From: an uncultured Agrobacterium sp.
GTDB taxonomy: Bacteria > Pseudomonadota > Alphaproteobacteria > Rhizobiales > Rhizobiaceae
DNA length: 64,000 nt
Assembly (NCBI GenBank): GCA_913777615.1
Contig: CAJYTK010000009.1
Location: 244,285 to 308,284, forward strand
Direction of reading: 5' to 3'
Made by a program: the position numbers and the translations under genes. Shown here one piece after another: positions 57,209-64,000 of this stretch. The notes beneath the pieces were generated by a model, which saw only the letters and a list, made by a program, of their open reading frames with translations, ran no database searches and was not told the DNA's origin. Numbering within the stretch: the first letter of the stretch is position 1; each line of letters starts with the position of its first letter.

Positions 57209-57224
57209 CGTTTCACATGAAACA
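57209..57224. other. parS-like palindrome
   Basis: CGTTTCACATGAAACA matches the widely conserved ParB-binding consensus TGTTTCACGTGAAACA at 14 of 16 positions; the inner GTTTCACATGAAAC keeps the arms exact. It begins one base after the UxaA-family stop codon. ParB binding is inferred only. Confidence 0.5.
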
Positions 57225-57236
57225 TCGATAGACAAA

Positions 57237-57270
57237 GAAAAGGCCCGGAGAATGATCTTCGGGCCTTTCT
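57237..57270. terminator. Bidirectional terminator, UxaA-family gene / purH
   Basis: AAGGCCCG (57240-57247) pairs with CGGGCCTT (57260-57267), flanked by A-rich sequence on the left and TTTCTTC on the right. It separates the convergent UxaA-family and purH genes. Confidence 0.8.
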
Positions 57271-57287
57271 TCTGAACAGTATCAGTC

Positions 57288-58904
57288 TCAGTGTCTGAAA
57301 TGGCGCATGCCGGTAAACACCATCGCGACGTTATGGGCATCTGCCGCGTCGATGACGTCCTGATCACGCATGGAGCCGCCCGGCTGAATGACAGCGGTTG
57401 CACCGGCAGCTATTGCAGCAAGAAGGCCATCCGCGAAGGGATAGAAGGCTTCCGACGCAACCGCCGATCCCTTTGTCAAAGGCTCTGCGAGACCCATGGC
57501 CTTGGCAGCGTCTTCTGCCTTTTGAGCTGCAATGCGGGCAGAGTCCACACGGCTCATCTGACCGGCTCCGATACCGGCGGTCTGGCCATCCTTTGCGTAG
57601 ATCACCGCATTCGACTTCACATGCTTTGCAATCTTGAAGGCGAACTTCATGTCCTCAAGCTCCTGCGCCGTCGGCGCACGCTTGGTGACGACCTTCAGAT
57701 CGAGGTCTTCCACCATGCCGTTGTCTCGGCTCTGCACGAGGAGACCACCCGACACGGTCTTGGCGGTGATGCCGGCTGCGCGTGGATCGGGAAGACCGCC
57801 AGCGGAGAGCAGTCGCAGGTTCGGCTTGCGGGCGACAATCGCTTTTGCCTCTTCCGTCACGTCCGGTGCGATAATGACTTCGGTGAAGAGCTGGATGATT
57901 TCTTCTGCCGTTTCTGCATCAAGCGTCTGGTTCAAGGCGATAACGCCGCCAAAGGCAGAAACCGGGTCGCACGCAAGGGCTCGCTTGTAGGCTTCGAGAA
58001 GCGTCGATCCTGTTGCAACACCGCACGGATTTGCATGCTTGATGATAGCAACAGCAGGCGCATTCTCGGGCAGGAACTCGGCAACGAGTTCATAAGCAGC
58101 GTCCGTGTCGTTGATGTTGTTATAGGAAAGCTGTTTTCCCTGCAGCAGCGTGGCGGTTGCCACGCCGGGGCGCTTTTCCCCCGTCAGATAGAAACCAGCA
58201 CTTTGATGCGGGTTTTCGCCATAACGCATCTTTTCCTTCAGCGTACCGCCAATGGCGCGGTAATGCGGCGTCTCGATGGAGAGAGCCTCTGCAAACCAGT
58301 TGGAAATGACGGCATCGTAAGCGGCGGTACGGGCATAGGCCTTGGCGGCAAATCGCTGGCGCAGCGCATAAGACGTGTGACCGTCATCGGTCTGCAAGGC
58401 CTCGAGAAGTTCAGGGTAATCACTAGGATCGGTGACAACCGTCACATAGGCATGGTTCTTGGCGGAAGCGCGGATCATCGCCGGGCCACCAATATCGATA
58501 TTCTCGACTGTCGTCGGATAGTCGCCACCCTTGGCGCGAACTTCTTCGAACGGATAGAGATTGATGACGGAAAGGTCGATGCCTTCGATACCGTGGGCGC
58601 GCATGGCCTCCTGGTGCTCGGCATCGTCGCGAATGGCGAGCAACCCGCCATGCACATTCGGGTGCAAGGTCTTCACCCGGCCATCCATGATCTCCGGAAA
58701 CTTGGTGATGTCGGATACGTCCGTGACCGGGAGACCTGCCTCGGCAATTGCCTTGGATGTACCACCGGTAGAAAGCAGCTTCACACCCAGCTTCACCAGC
58801 GCGCCGGCGAGCTCGATAATGTCGGTCTTGTCGGAGACGGACAGAAGTGCGGTGCGGATACGAACTTTGTCGGGAGCGGGGATCTTCTTGGAAACGACGG
58901 CCAT
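57288..58904 (-). CDS. purH: Bifunctional AICAR transformylase/IMP cyclohydrolase
   Basis: The 538-residue protein performs the last two steps of IMP synthesis. The N-terminal cyclohydrolase (MGS-like) domain has [15 protein letters not shown] and [11 protein letters not shown]. The C-terminal transformylase has [33 protein letters not shown] and SDAFYPF-like [11 protein letters not shown]. The frame opens at 58976 but [19 protein letters not shown] at 58904 is the family start. Its 3' end faces the terminator at 57237-57270. Confidence 0.96.
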   Translation of the reverse strand: MAVVSKKIPAPDKVRIRTALLSVSDKTDIIELAGALVKLGVKLLSTGGTSKAIAEAGLPVTDVSDITKFPEIMDGRVKTLHPNVHGGLLAIRDDAEHQEAMRAHGIEGIDLSVINLYPFEEVRAKGGDYPTTVENIDIGGPAMIRASAKNHAYVTVVTDPSDYPELLEALQTDDGHTSYALRQRFAAKAYARTAAYDAVISNWFAEALSIETPHYRAIGGTLKEKMRYGENPHQSAGFYLTGEKRPGVATATLLQGKQLSYNNINDTDAAYELVAEFLPENAPAVAIIKHANPCGVATGSTLLEAYKRALACDPVSAFGGVIALNQTLDAETAEEIIQLFTEVIIAPDVTEEAKAIVARKPNLRLLSAGGLPDPRAAGITAKTVSGGLLVQSRDNGMVEDLDLKVVTKRAPTAQELEDMKFAFKIAKHVKSNAVIYAKDGQTAGIGAGQMSRVDSARIAAQKAEDAAKAMGLAEPLTKGSAVASEAFYPFADGLLAAIAAGATAVIQPGGSMRDQDVIDAADAHNVAMVFTGMRHFRH

Positions 58905-59038
58905 CGTGGCAACTCCGTAAATGGTGGAGGATGAGCCGGAGAAAGCGCGCCCCGGCGGTTGCCGCCGCGTTAGCACAGCTTGATTGATTAATAAACAGAG
59001 CGGTGGGCTTTATCGGGAAAGCCAGCTTGAAAGACGCA

Positions 59039-60718
59039 TCAGCCTCTCTGCTCGAGAAGCCATCGGATCTCGGTGGTTTCTGGAAGCTGGAAAGCAACCT
59101 CAATTTGCTGCGAAGGCCTAATGCCGGATGCATCCGCCATGAAGACGTCTTCAGCAATCGTAACCTGCCGCGCCGGCGCTGTGAATGTCCAGGCCGTACC
59201 ATCCGGCGCCTGCATCAACACAGTTTCCTCATCTTCCTGAGTAAGCTCGATCAGTGGATGAACATGGAAACGGCAGACTGCCTCGGCAGGCTCGGGCTGC
59301 CGCTTTTCCACAAGCCTGATCCAGTCACGCCCCCTGATCTTGTTGCCGGCCGCGTTCAGTTCCAGCTCACGCTGATGAATGTAGCCGAGACTGATATAAC
59401 CATCGTGAGAAGCGCTCAGTATATCGGCCTTTTTCTCATCGATGCGCCGGTCGACCTCGATCTCGTCAATGCCCGCTACGACGACCGGACCGAGAAGGCT
59501 GGAATTGGAAATTCGGGCCGATGAACGGTCTGCAATCGTGAGGGTGGTATGGGCGGCGGTGCTACGGCTGACGCGCTTGAAGGCCGCGGACGCATATTGC
59601 GGGAAGCCAGAATTGACGATGAAGCGATAACGGCCCGAAGAAAGCTCGAAAGATAGGCAGCCGCAATGGGCACTGCGAGATAACTCGATGGACGCAGGCT
59701 TACCCGTATCGACGATAACAACCGTGTCGCCGACAGACAGTCGATGATAGTCAAGATCGGGCAGGGACCGCGATGGCTTTCCCGCCGTTTCATCGTAGCG
59801 CAGAACCGAGGCAAGTTCATTTGCAAGCGTGGCGGTCGTTCCGTTGAACAGGGCCAGATCGCCATCCTGGTGACGAAAGAAGCGGATCGCTGGAAACATG
59901 CGATCGATGGCGGGCACCAGGCCTGCCGGCACGTCGTGACCGAGGTTGATGTAGCTCTGCCGAAGCGGAAGCAGATCCAGCAGCAGTTCGAGCATGACGC
60001 GCGGATTACGCGATACATGTCCACCGTCCGGAAGGATTTGACGTTCCATTTCATAATCGAGTTTTCGTCCTTGCCGGGCGATCTTCGTGGCACTGTTCGG
60101 CATGGAGATGGAGGCCATGGCAAGGGCAATACGAATCTTAAGGCGGATTTCACCATCCGGCACATGTTTGGCGATCAATCCGAGATAGGCGACATGCAGC
60201 CCGATACATTTAAGGAAGCGCCTGTAGAAATTGGTGTCCGCCTTTTGAAGGATCACTGGCGAATGAGAGAGCCAGGACGTCAATCTCTGGGCTGCCAATT
60301 CCGGCGTCCAGGCCACGCCGCGAATGCGTTTGCCGTGCAGGCTCATCCATTCCGCCACATGCATCCGGGCACGGTGACCGGCTTCTTCCGATCTGCTGGC
60401 CCGTACATGCCTTAGCCAGCCGAACGCGTGCAGCCGCGCTTCAAAGGCGGTTGAAGGAGCCTCGAGCAAAAAGGGAGAAAGACCGCCGGTTTCTAGAATG
60501 CGTCCAGCCAGAAAGATCCGCCCATGCACCAGTTCCTGGGCAACATAAGGATCGACGGCACGTAAATCCGTCGGCGCTGCCACGAGCGCGCTTGGAACTC
60601 GGCTGGAAAGCTTCCACAGCTTCAGACGCACGGGTGCGACGGACACCATGATGCGGCTACGGATCGTGCGCAGGACATAAACCGCAACGCTGAAGCGATT
60701 GTTCAGAGAGCTCGCCAA
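59039..60718 (-). CDS. Heparinase II/III family protein
   Basis: The 559-residue protein has an N-terminal alpha-helical toroid region and a C-terminal beta-sandwich beginning near LPDLDYHRLSVGDTVVIVDTG, with AHCGCLSFELSSGRYRFIVNSG. This is the pattern of heparinase II/III-like uronic-acid polysaccharide lyases. I see no clear signal peptide. The role is unknown; in Rhizobiales this family member sits steadily between purH and rsmB, from memory. The best start is TTG 60718 with AGGA upstream. ATG 60649 is possible but has no ribosome site. Confidence 0.82.
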   Translation of the reverse strand: MASSLNNRFSVAVYVLRTIRSRIMVSVAPVRLKLWKLSSRVPSALVAAPTDLRAVDPYVAQELVHGRIFLAGRILETGGLSPFLLEAPSTAFEARLHAFGWLRHVRASRSEEAGHRARMHVAEWMSLHGKRIRGVAWTPELAAQRLTSWLSHSPVILQKADTNFYRRFLKCIGLHVAYLGLIAKHVPDGEIRLKIRIALAMASISMPNSATKIARQGRKLDYEMERQILPDGGHVSRNPRVMLELLLDLLPLRQSYINLGHDVPAGLVPAIDRMFPAIRFFRHQDGDLALFNGTTATLANELASVLRYDETAGKPSRSLPDLDYHRLSVGDTVVIVDTGKPASIELSRSAHCGCLSFELSSGRYRFIVNSGFPQYASAAFKRVSRSTAAHTTLTIADRSSARISNSSLLGPVVVAGIDEIEVDRRIDEKKADILSASHDGYISLGYIHQRELELNAAGNKIRGRDWIRLVEKRQPEPAEAVCRFHVHPLIELTQEDEETVLMQAPDGTAWTFTAPARQVTIAEDVFMADASGIRPSQQIEVAFQLPETTEIRWLLEQRG

Positions 60719-61094
60719 ACGTGTTTTTCCTGCCTCGCAGAGTTTAAAGCGTGTCGCGATCTTTCAGATGCACTTCCTACGCTTTAGGTCCTCGTTTTTT
60801 CGCATGTTTTGATCACAAAACCGCTGCATGCTTTTGCGCGGACCATGCTTTTAGAGAGTGTGCATATGAAGCGCGATAAAAGAAGATGGATAAAGTTTCA
60901 CGAAAAACTTCATATTCTGTAAACGAATAAAGGGGCAAGCGCACCACGCGGAGTCACTTATACAGCATTCGCTGAAAAATTGGGCGGGAACGAGAGACAC
61001 GTTCACACACCCGTGGAGAATATCAGGAAGCGCCACGATCAAGGTTCACGGCTGACAGCACCAAATACCGGGCCGAGTGCGATTTAGCAGGAGT
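60719..61094. other. 376-bp intergenic region between rsmB and heparinase-like gene
   Basis: The left part is a palindromic repeat (60741-60850, listed separately). The remainder is AT-rich with no terminator for rsmB. It contains an 18-codon frame at 60866-60922 (ATG to TAA) that is lysine/arginine-rich and preceded by GAGAG. I do not call it a gene. Confidence 0.4.
60741..60850. repeat. Rhizobial intergenic mosaic-type (RIME-like) palindromic repeat
   Basis: This segment of about 110 bp matches by memory a repeat scattered through Rhizobium and Agrobacterium genomes. Its first palindrome is AAAGCGT (60746-60752) with ACGCTTT (60779-60785). The second is GTTTTG-ATCA-CAAAAC (60806-60821), enclosed by GCATG (60802-60806) and CATGC (60827-60831). 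Two palindromes in about 108 bp is the layout described for RIME1. Only one copy is visible in this window. Confidence 0.7.
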
Positions 61095-62480
61095 TTATGA
61101 GGTGGCTTTTTTACGCAGCACCGTAGCGTAAAATCCATCCACACCGCCAAACATGTCCGGGATCGTGCGCAAATCACCATCATCATTGATGGCAGTTTCC
61201 ATGCCTGGCAGATCTTTCGCTTCGACCCGGACGCGTTCCAAACGGGGATCGGATGAAAGCACGCGCCCCACCATTTCCTCTCCCTCCGAGGGATCAAGGG
61301 AGCAGTTGGAGAAGATAATCATGCCGCCGTCATTGACCAGAGTCACAGCGTGTCGCAGCATCTGCTCCTGAAGCGCGGCAAGTTTGGCGATATCCTTCTC
61401 ATCCTTGGTCCAACTGACATCGGGATGTTTACGCATCGTGCCGGTGGACGAGCAGGGAGCATCGAGAAGGACTGCGTCGAACAACGCGTCCGGTTGAAAC
61501 TTCAGCATGTTGGCTTCGACCGTTTCGGCCTCGAATCCAAGCCGCTTAAGGTTGGCGCGAAGTCGTTTCAGACGATTTCCCGATTGATCCAACGCCGTGA
61601 CCTTGGCCCCTGCAAGAATGAGCTGGGCGGTCTTGCCGCCAGGTGCCGCACAAAGATCCGCAACGCGCTTGCCATACAGGTCTCCCATCAGCCTTACTGG
61701 CATGCTGGCAGAAAAGTCCTGCACCCACCACTCGCCTTCAGTAAAACCCGGCAGGGCAGAAACCTGGCCTTCGAATGCTCCGAGCCGTACACTGCCATTC
61801 GGCAGAACAGTTCCGCCCAGCACCTGCGCCCAATGTGTGGGATCGGATTTGACGGTAATATCGATAGAGGAGGGCAAAAGCTGAGAGGCCGCGATACGCG
61901 ACGCTGTCTCTTCGCCATAGGCCTTCACCAATCTGCCGTAGAACCAGTCCGGAAGCACCGCAATGGCCTCTATTGCCGCCATGACCGTGTCTTTCTCGCG
62001 ACCAAGGCGGCGCAAAACGGCGTTGACAAGTTTGACAAAACGCTTGTTGCGCGGATCGCGGTGCGCCTGTTCCACGGCCAGATCGACTGCAGAGTGATCG
62101 GGGACATCGAGGTAGAGCATCTGGGCGACGGCAACCACTAGAACATGATGCAAGGAACGGGCGCCCTGGGGCAGAGGCCCGTCCAGCATCATGGAGATCG
62201 CGGCTTCGATTCTGGGCAAGTGACGCAACGCGCTGTTGACGATAGCGCGGACCAATGCGCGATCCGCAAGGTTAAGAGCGCGGTAGGCTGGATTTCCGTG
62301 TTCCGCATCCATCATTCCGTCAAGAGACGTCTTCTTGTCGATGACGGCAGAAATGATCTTTGCCGCCGCCATACGGGCCGACAGCCCCGGCTTCCATTCC
62401 CCATCTGACCCACCCACGTCGGACGGCGCAGGCTTTCTCTTGTTGAACTTGGGCCGGGCAGGGGCGTTGGATGATGTCAA
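61095..62480 (-). CDS. rsmB: 16S rRNA m5C967 methyltransferase RsmB (Fmu/Sun)
   Basis: The 461-residue protein has an N-terminal NusB-like domain (about 40-180) and a C-terminal SAM methyltransferase with [30 protein letters not shown] (Cys of the PCS motif) and the catalytic [12 protein letters not shown]. It methylates C967 of 16S rRNA. Translation appears to begin at TTG 62480, in a TTGA overlap with the htpX stop codon and with AAGG upstream, so it is coupled to htpX. Confidence 0.93.
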   Translation of the reverse strand: MTSSNAPARPKFNKRKPAPSDVGGSDGEWKPGLSARMAAAKIISAVIDKKTSLDGMMDAEHGNPAYRALNLADRALVRAIVNSALRHLPRIEAAISMMLDGPLPQGARSLHHVLVVAVAQMLYLDVPDHSAVDLAVEQAHRDPRNKRFVKLVNAVLRRLGREKDTVMAAIEAIAVLPDWFYGRLVKAYGEETASRIAASQLLPSSIDITVKSDPTHWAQVLGGTVLPNGSVRLGAFEGQVSALPGFTEGEWWVQDFSASMPVRLMGDLYGKRVADLCAAPGGKTAQLILAGAKVTALDQSGNRLKRLRANLKRLGFEAETVEANMLKFQPDALFDAVLLDAPCSSTGTMRKHPDVSWTKDEKDIAKLAALQEQMLRHAVTLVNDGGMIIFSNCSLDPSEGEEMVGRVLSSDPRLERVRVEAKDLPGMETAINDDGDLRTIPDMFGGVDGFYATVLRKKATS

Positions 62481-63430
62481 GACCAGGGACCTTTTTGCGG
62501 ATTGTTTGTGCCACGACCGGTTGTCGGAACGGAACGTGATTTGCGCACGGCATTACCACTTGTGGCGCGATAGGTCGATGCCTGGCTGAACTCTTGCGAC
62601 AGGGCGTGAAGCGCTGCAATCCGGTTATCCGTATTCGGATGGGTAGAAAACAGGTTGTCCATGCGTTCGCCTGACAGCGGGTTAATGATAAACATGTGCG
62701 CTGTGGCAGGATTACGCTCAGCGTCGTTGTTATGAATGTGTTGGGCAGCCCCGGCGATCTTCTGCAAAGCAGAGGCAAGCCAAAGCGGATTGCCACAGAT
62801 TTCGGCACCGCGTCGATCCGCTGAATATTCGCGTGTGCGGCTAATCGCCATCTGTACCAGCATGGCTGCAAGCGGAGCGACGATCATCGCAACGAGAACG
62901 CCGATGAATCCAAGCGGATTGTTGTTCTCACGATTGCCGCCGAAGAAGAAGGCGAAGTTGCCGAGCATGGAAATCGCCCCGGCAAGCGTAGCGGTTATCG
63001 TCATCGTCAAGGTGTCGCGGTTCTGGATATGCGCCAGTTCATGCGCCATGACGCCTGCGACTTCCTGAGGTGTCAACATTTCCATAAGCCCGGTGGAGGC
63101 GGCCACTGCTGCATTCTCAGGGTTACGGCCGGTAGCAAAAGCATTGGGCTGCGGATTGTCGTAGACATAGACCTTCGGCATTGGCAGACCGGCATTCTGC
63201 GATAGGTCGCGGATCATATGAAAGAATTCCGGAGCGTTTCGTTCATCCACTTCCCGGGCTCGATAGGCTGCAAGCACCATCTTGTCGGAGTTCCAGTACG
63301 AGAACAGGTTCATGCCCGCGGCAATCACCAGCGCGATCATCATTCCGCCCTTGCCACCAATGAGAAATCCCACACCCATGAAGAGCGCCGTCATGAAGGC
63401 CAGAAGCATGGCCGTACGCATCAAATTCAT
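62477..63430 (-). CDS. htpX: Protease HtpX homolog
   Basis: The 317-residue M48 metalloprotease has two N-terminal membrane helices, the zinc motif HELAHI near residue 128, further hydrophobic segments ([13 protein letters not shown] and [14 protein letters not shown]) and the [11 protein letters not shown] third-ligand region. It degrades misfolded membrane proteins. The C-terminal 40 residues are a low-complexity tail. ATG 63430 has GGAG seven bases ahead. rsmB follows with a 4-bp overlap. Confidence 0.94.
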   Translation of the reverse strand: MNLMRTAMLLAFMTALFMGVGFLIGGKGGMMIALVIAAGMNLFSYWNSDKMVLAAYRAREVDERNAPEFFHMIRDLSQNAGLPMPKVYVYDNPQPNAFATGRNPENAAVAASTGLMEMLTPQEVAGVMAHELAHIQNRDTLTMTITATLAGAISMLGNFAFFFGGNRENNNPLGFIGVLVAMIVAPLAAMLVQMAISRTREYSADRRGAEICGNPLWLASALQKIAGAAQHIHNNDAERNPATAHMFIINPLSGERMDNLFSTHPNTDNRIAALHALSQEFSQASTYRATSGNAVRKSRSVPTTGRGTNNPQKGPWS

Positions 63431-63545
63431 CCAGCATCTCCGTCGAAGCAATCAATTGGCGGCCGAGACTTATCAAACCAGCCAGTTTTCTATAATCTGG
63501 TTATAGAGAACTGCTTTTCAATATGCCGTGACGAGGGTGAAGCCC

Positions 63546-63746
63546 ATGCAGAACGCCGATAACGACAATGCGAACGAAGACAAGAAGGTGCTTTCGCCTG
63601 CTGCGCAACGCGCATTGCAGGAAGCTGAAGAACGACGTCGCAAAGCCAAGGCATTAAAGCTCCCTCCAGAAACCGGAGGACGCGGCGGAGCGGAACCTGT
63701 GCGTTTTGGAGACTATGAGATAAACGGCAGAGCGATCGATTTCTGA
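63546..63746 (+). CDS. DUF1674/SDHAF4-like protein
   Basis: The 66-residue protein has a charged N-terminal helix (LSPAAQRALQEAEERRRKA) and the conserved C-terminal block GGRGGAEPVRFGDYEINGRAIDF of the DUF1674 family. The mitochondrial member, SDHAF4, helps assemble succinate dehydrogenase. Bacterial function is presumed similar but untested. ATG 63546 has GAGG nine bases ahead. It diverges from htpX with a 115-bp gap. Confidence 0.85.
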   Translation: MQNADNDNANEDKKVLSPAAQRALQEAEERRRKAKALKLPPETGGRGGAEPVRFGDYEINGRAIDF

Positions 63747-63824
63747 TCGCTTCCATGATCCCAGTGCATTTTATTTTCTAATAACAATTACTTAGTTTGT
63801 ATTTCAATATGCGAAGAATCTGAA

Positions 63825-63839
63825 CCACGATGATCGTGG
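63825..63839. other. Short perfect inverted repeat
   Basis: CCACGAT-G-ATCGTGG is a perfect 7-bp inverted repeat in the AT-rich gap after the DUF1674 gene. No T tract follows on the plus strand. It may be a weak transcription end or an operator. Confidence 0.35.
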
Positions 63840-63872
63840 CGCAGCCCGGCGTGATGAAACAGGTCTTCCGCC

Positions 63873-64000
63873 TTAGAGCGTTTCCTTGTTAAATAGAAAC
63901 AGTTCTGTTGGTTCAAACGGGATCGACTGATTGTCCGGGCGGCGCGTGCCGTAGCCAACGCATACGGCCAAGCCGTCCGGGCAAGCAGGTGGCCCGTTTC
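63873..64000 (-). CDS. Possible 3' end of a gene cut by the window edge
   Basis: An open frame of 41 codons runs in from the right edge and stops with TAA at 63873-63875; the end reads IPFEPTELFLFNKETL. I do not recognise the protein. The last part (63876-63928) also resembles a palindromic intergenic repeat I associate with Agrobacterium (GTTTC at 63880-63884 with GAAAC at 63896-63900), so the frame could be chance or the repeat could supply the C terminus. Confidence 0.3.
   Translation of the reverse strand, partial: NGPPACPDGLAVCVGYGTRRPDNQSIPFEPTELFLFNKETL

Noticed and set aside
60866-60922. 18-codon frame after the RIME-like repeat, lysine/arginine-rich, with GAGAG upstream
   Set aside because: It is too short to judge by sequence alone, has no evident downstream gene on that strand to act as leader for, and lies in AT-rich intergenic DNA.

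Overview
The window reads as a stretch of the main chromosome of a Rhizobiaceae alphaproteobacterium, most likely Agrobacterium or a close Rhizobium. The evidence is a full-length cyclic beta-1,2-glucan synthase (ChvB/NdvB type), an aerobic cobalamin (cob) cluster, an intergenic repeat of a kind I know from Rhizobium/Agrobacterium, and alphaproteobacterial signals (CtrA-type TTAA-N7-TTAA, clustered GANTC, a parS-like palindrome). The DNA is GC-rich and densely coding. I saw no tRNA, rRNA, insertion sequence, prophage or CRISPR array.

Layout. 0.1-20 kb holds core functions: an L,D-transpeptidase, an OmpR-type response regulator, a stand-alone cyclic-nucleotide-binding protein, the minus-strand run ftsK-lolA-xthA, the nitrogen-status pair glnK-amtB behind a sigma-54-like promoter, tesB, a UbiH-family monooxygenase, a SUV3-like RNA helicase with a long disordered tail plus an S4 RNA-binding protein, fdxA, the minus-strand run leuS-lptE-holA, and a YggS-type PLP protein. 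20.4-28.9 kb is one giant gene for cyclic beta-1,2-glucan synthase. An M20 amidohydrolase follows.

30.6-46.6 kb is a cobalamin cluster. A minus-strand run (DUF1636, cobW, cobN, cobG, cobH, cobI, cobJ, then cobL, cobE, cobM) is headed by a cobalamin riboswitch with a recognisable promoter. Most neighbours are joined by 4-bp start/stop overlaps. A plus-strand run (cobO, cobQ, cobC) diverges from it. The most striking structure is that cobK is embedded antisense in the gap between cobJ and cobL, and cobD antisense in the gap between cobQ and cobC. In both cases the embedded gene overlaps its neighbours at both ends and its start codon overlaps the next gene's start region. Genes for other cobalamin steps (cobA, cobB, cobF, cobS, cobT, cobP, cobU, cobV) are not here.

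46.7-57.2 kb is a sugar-acid locus, probably for L-fucose: an RbsACB-type ABC transporter, aldo/keto reductase, amidohydrolase-fold lactonase, zinc alcohol dehydrogenase and L-fuconate dehydratase on the minus strand. A FadR/GntR regulator and a UxaA-family enzyme diverge from them. The usual last two enzymes of the oxidative L-fucose route are missing by family, so the zinc dehydrogenase and the UxaA protein may replace them. 57.3-63.7 kb returns to core genes on the minus strand: purH, a heparinase II/III-like protein, rsmB and htpX, with a small DUF1674/SDHAF4-like gene on the plus strand. The right edge may cut the 3' end of one more gene.
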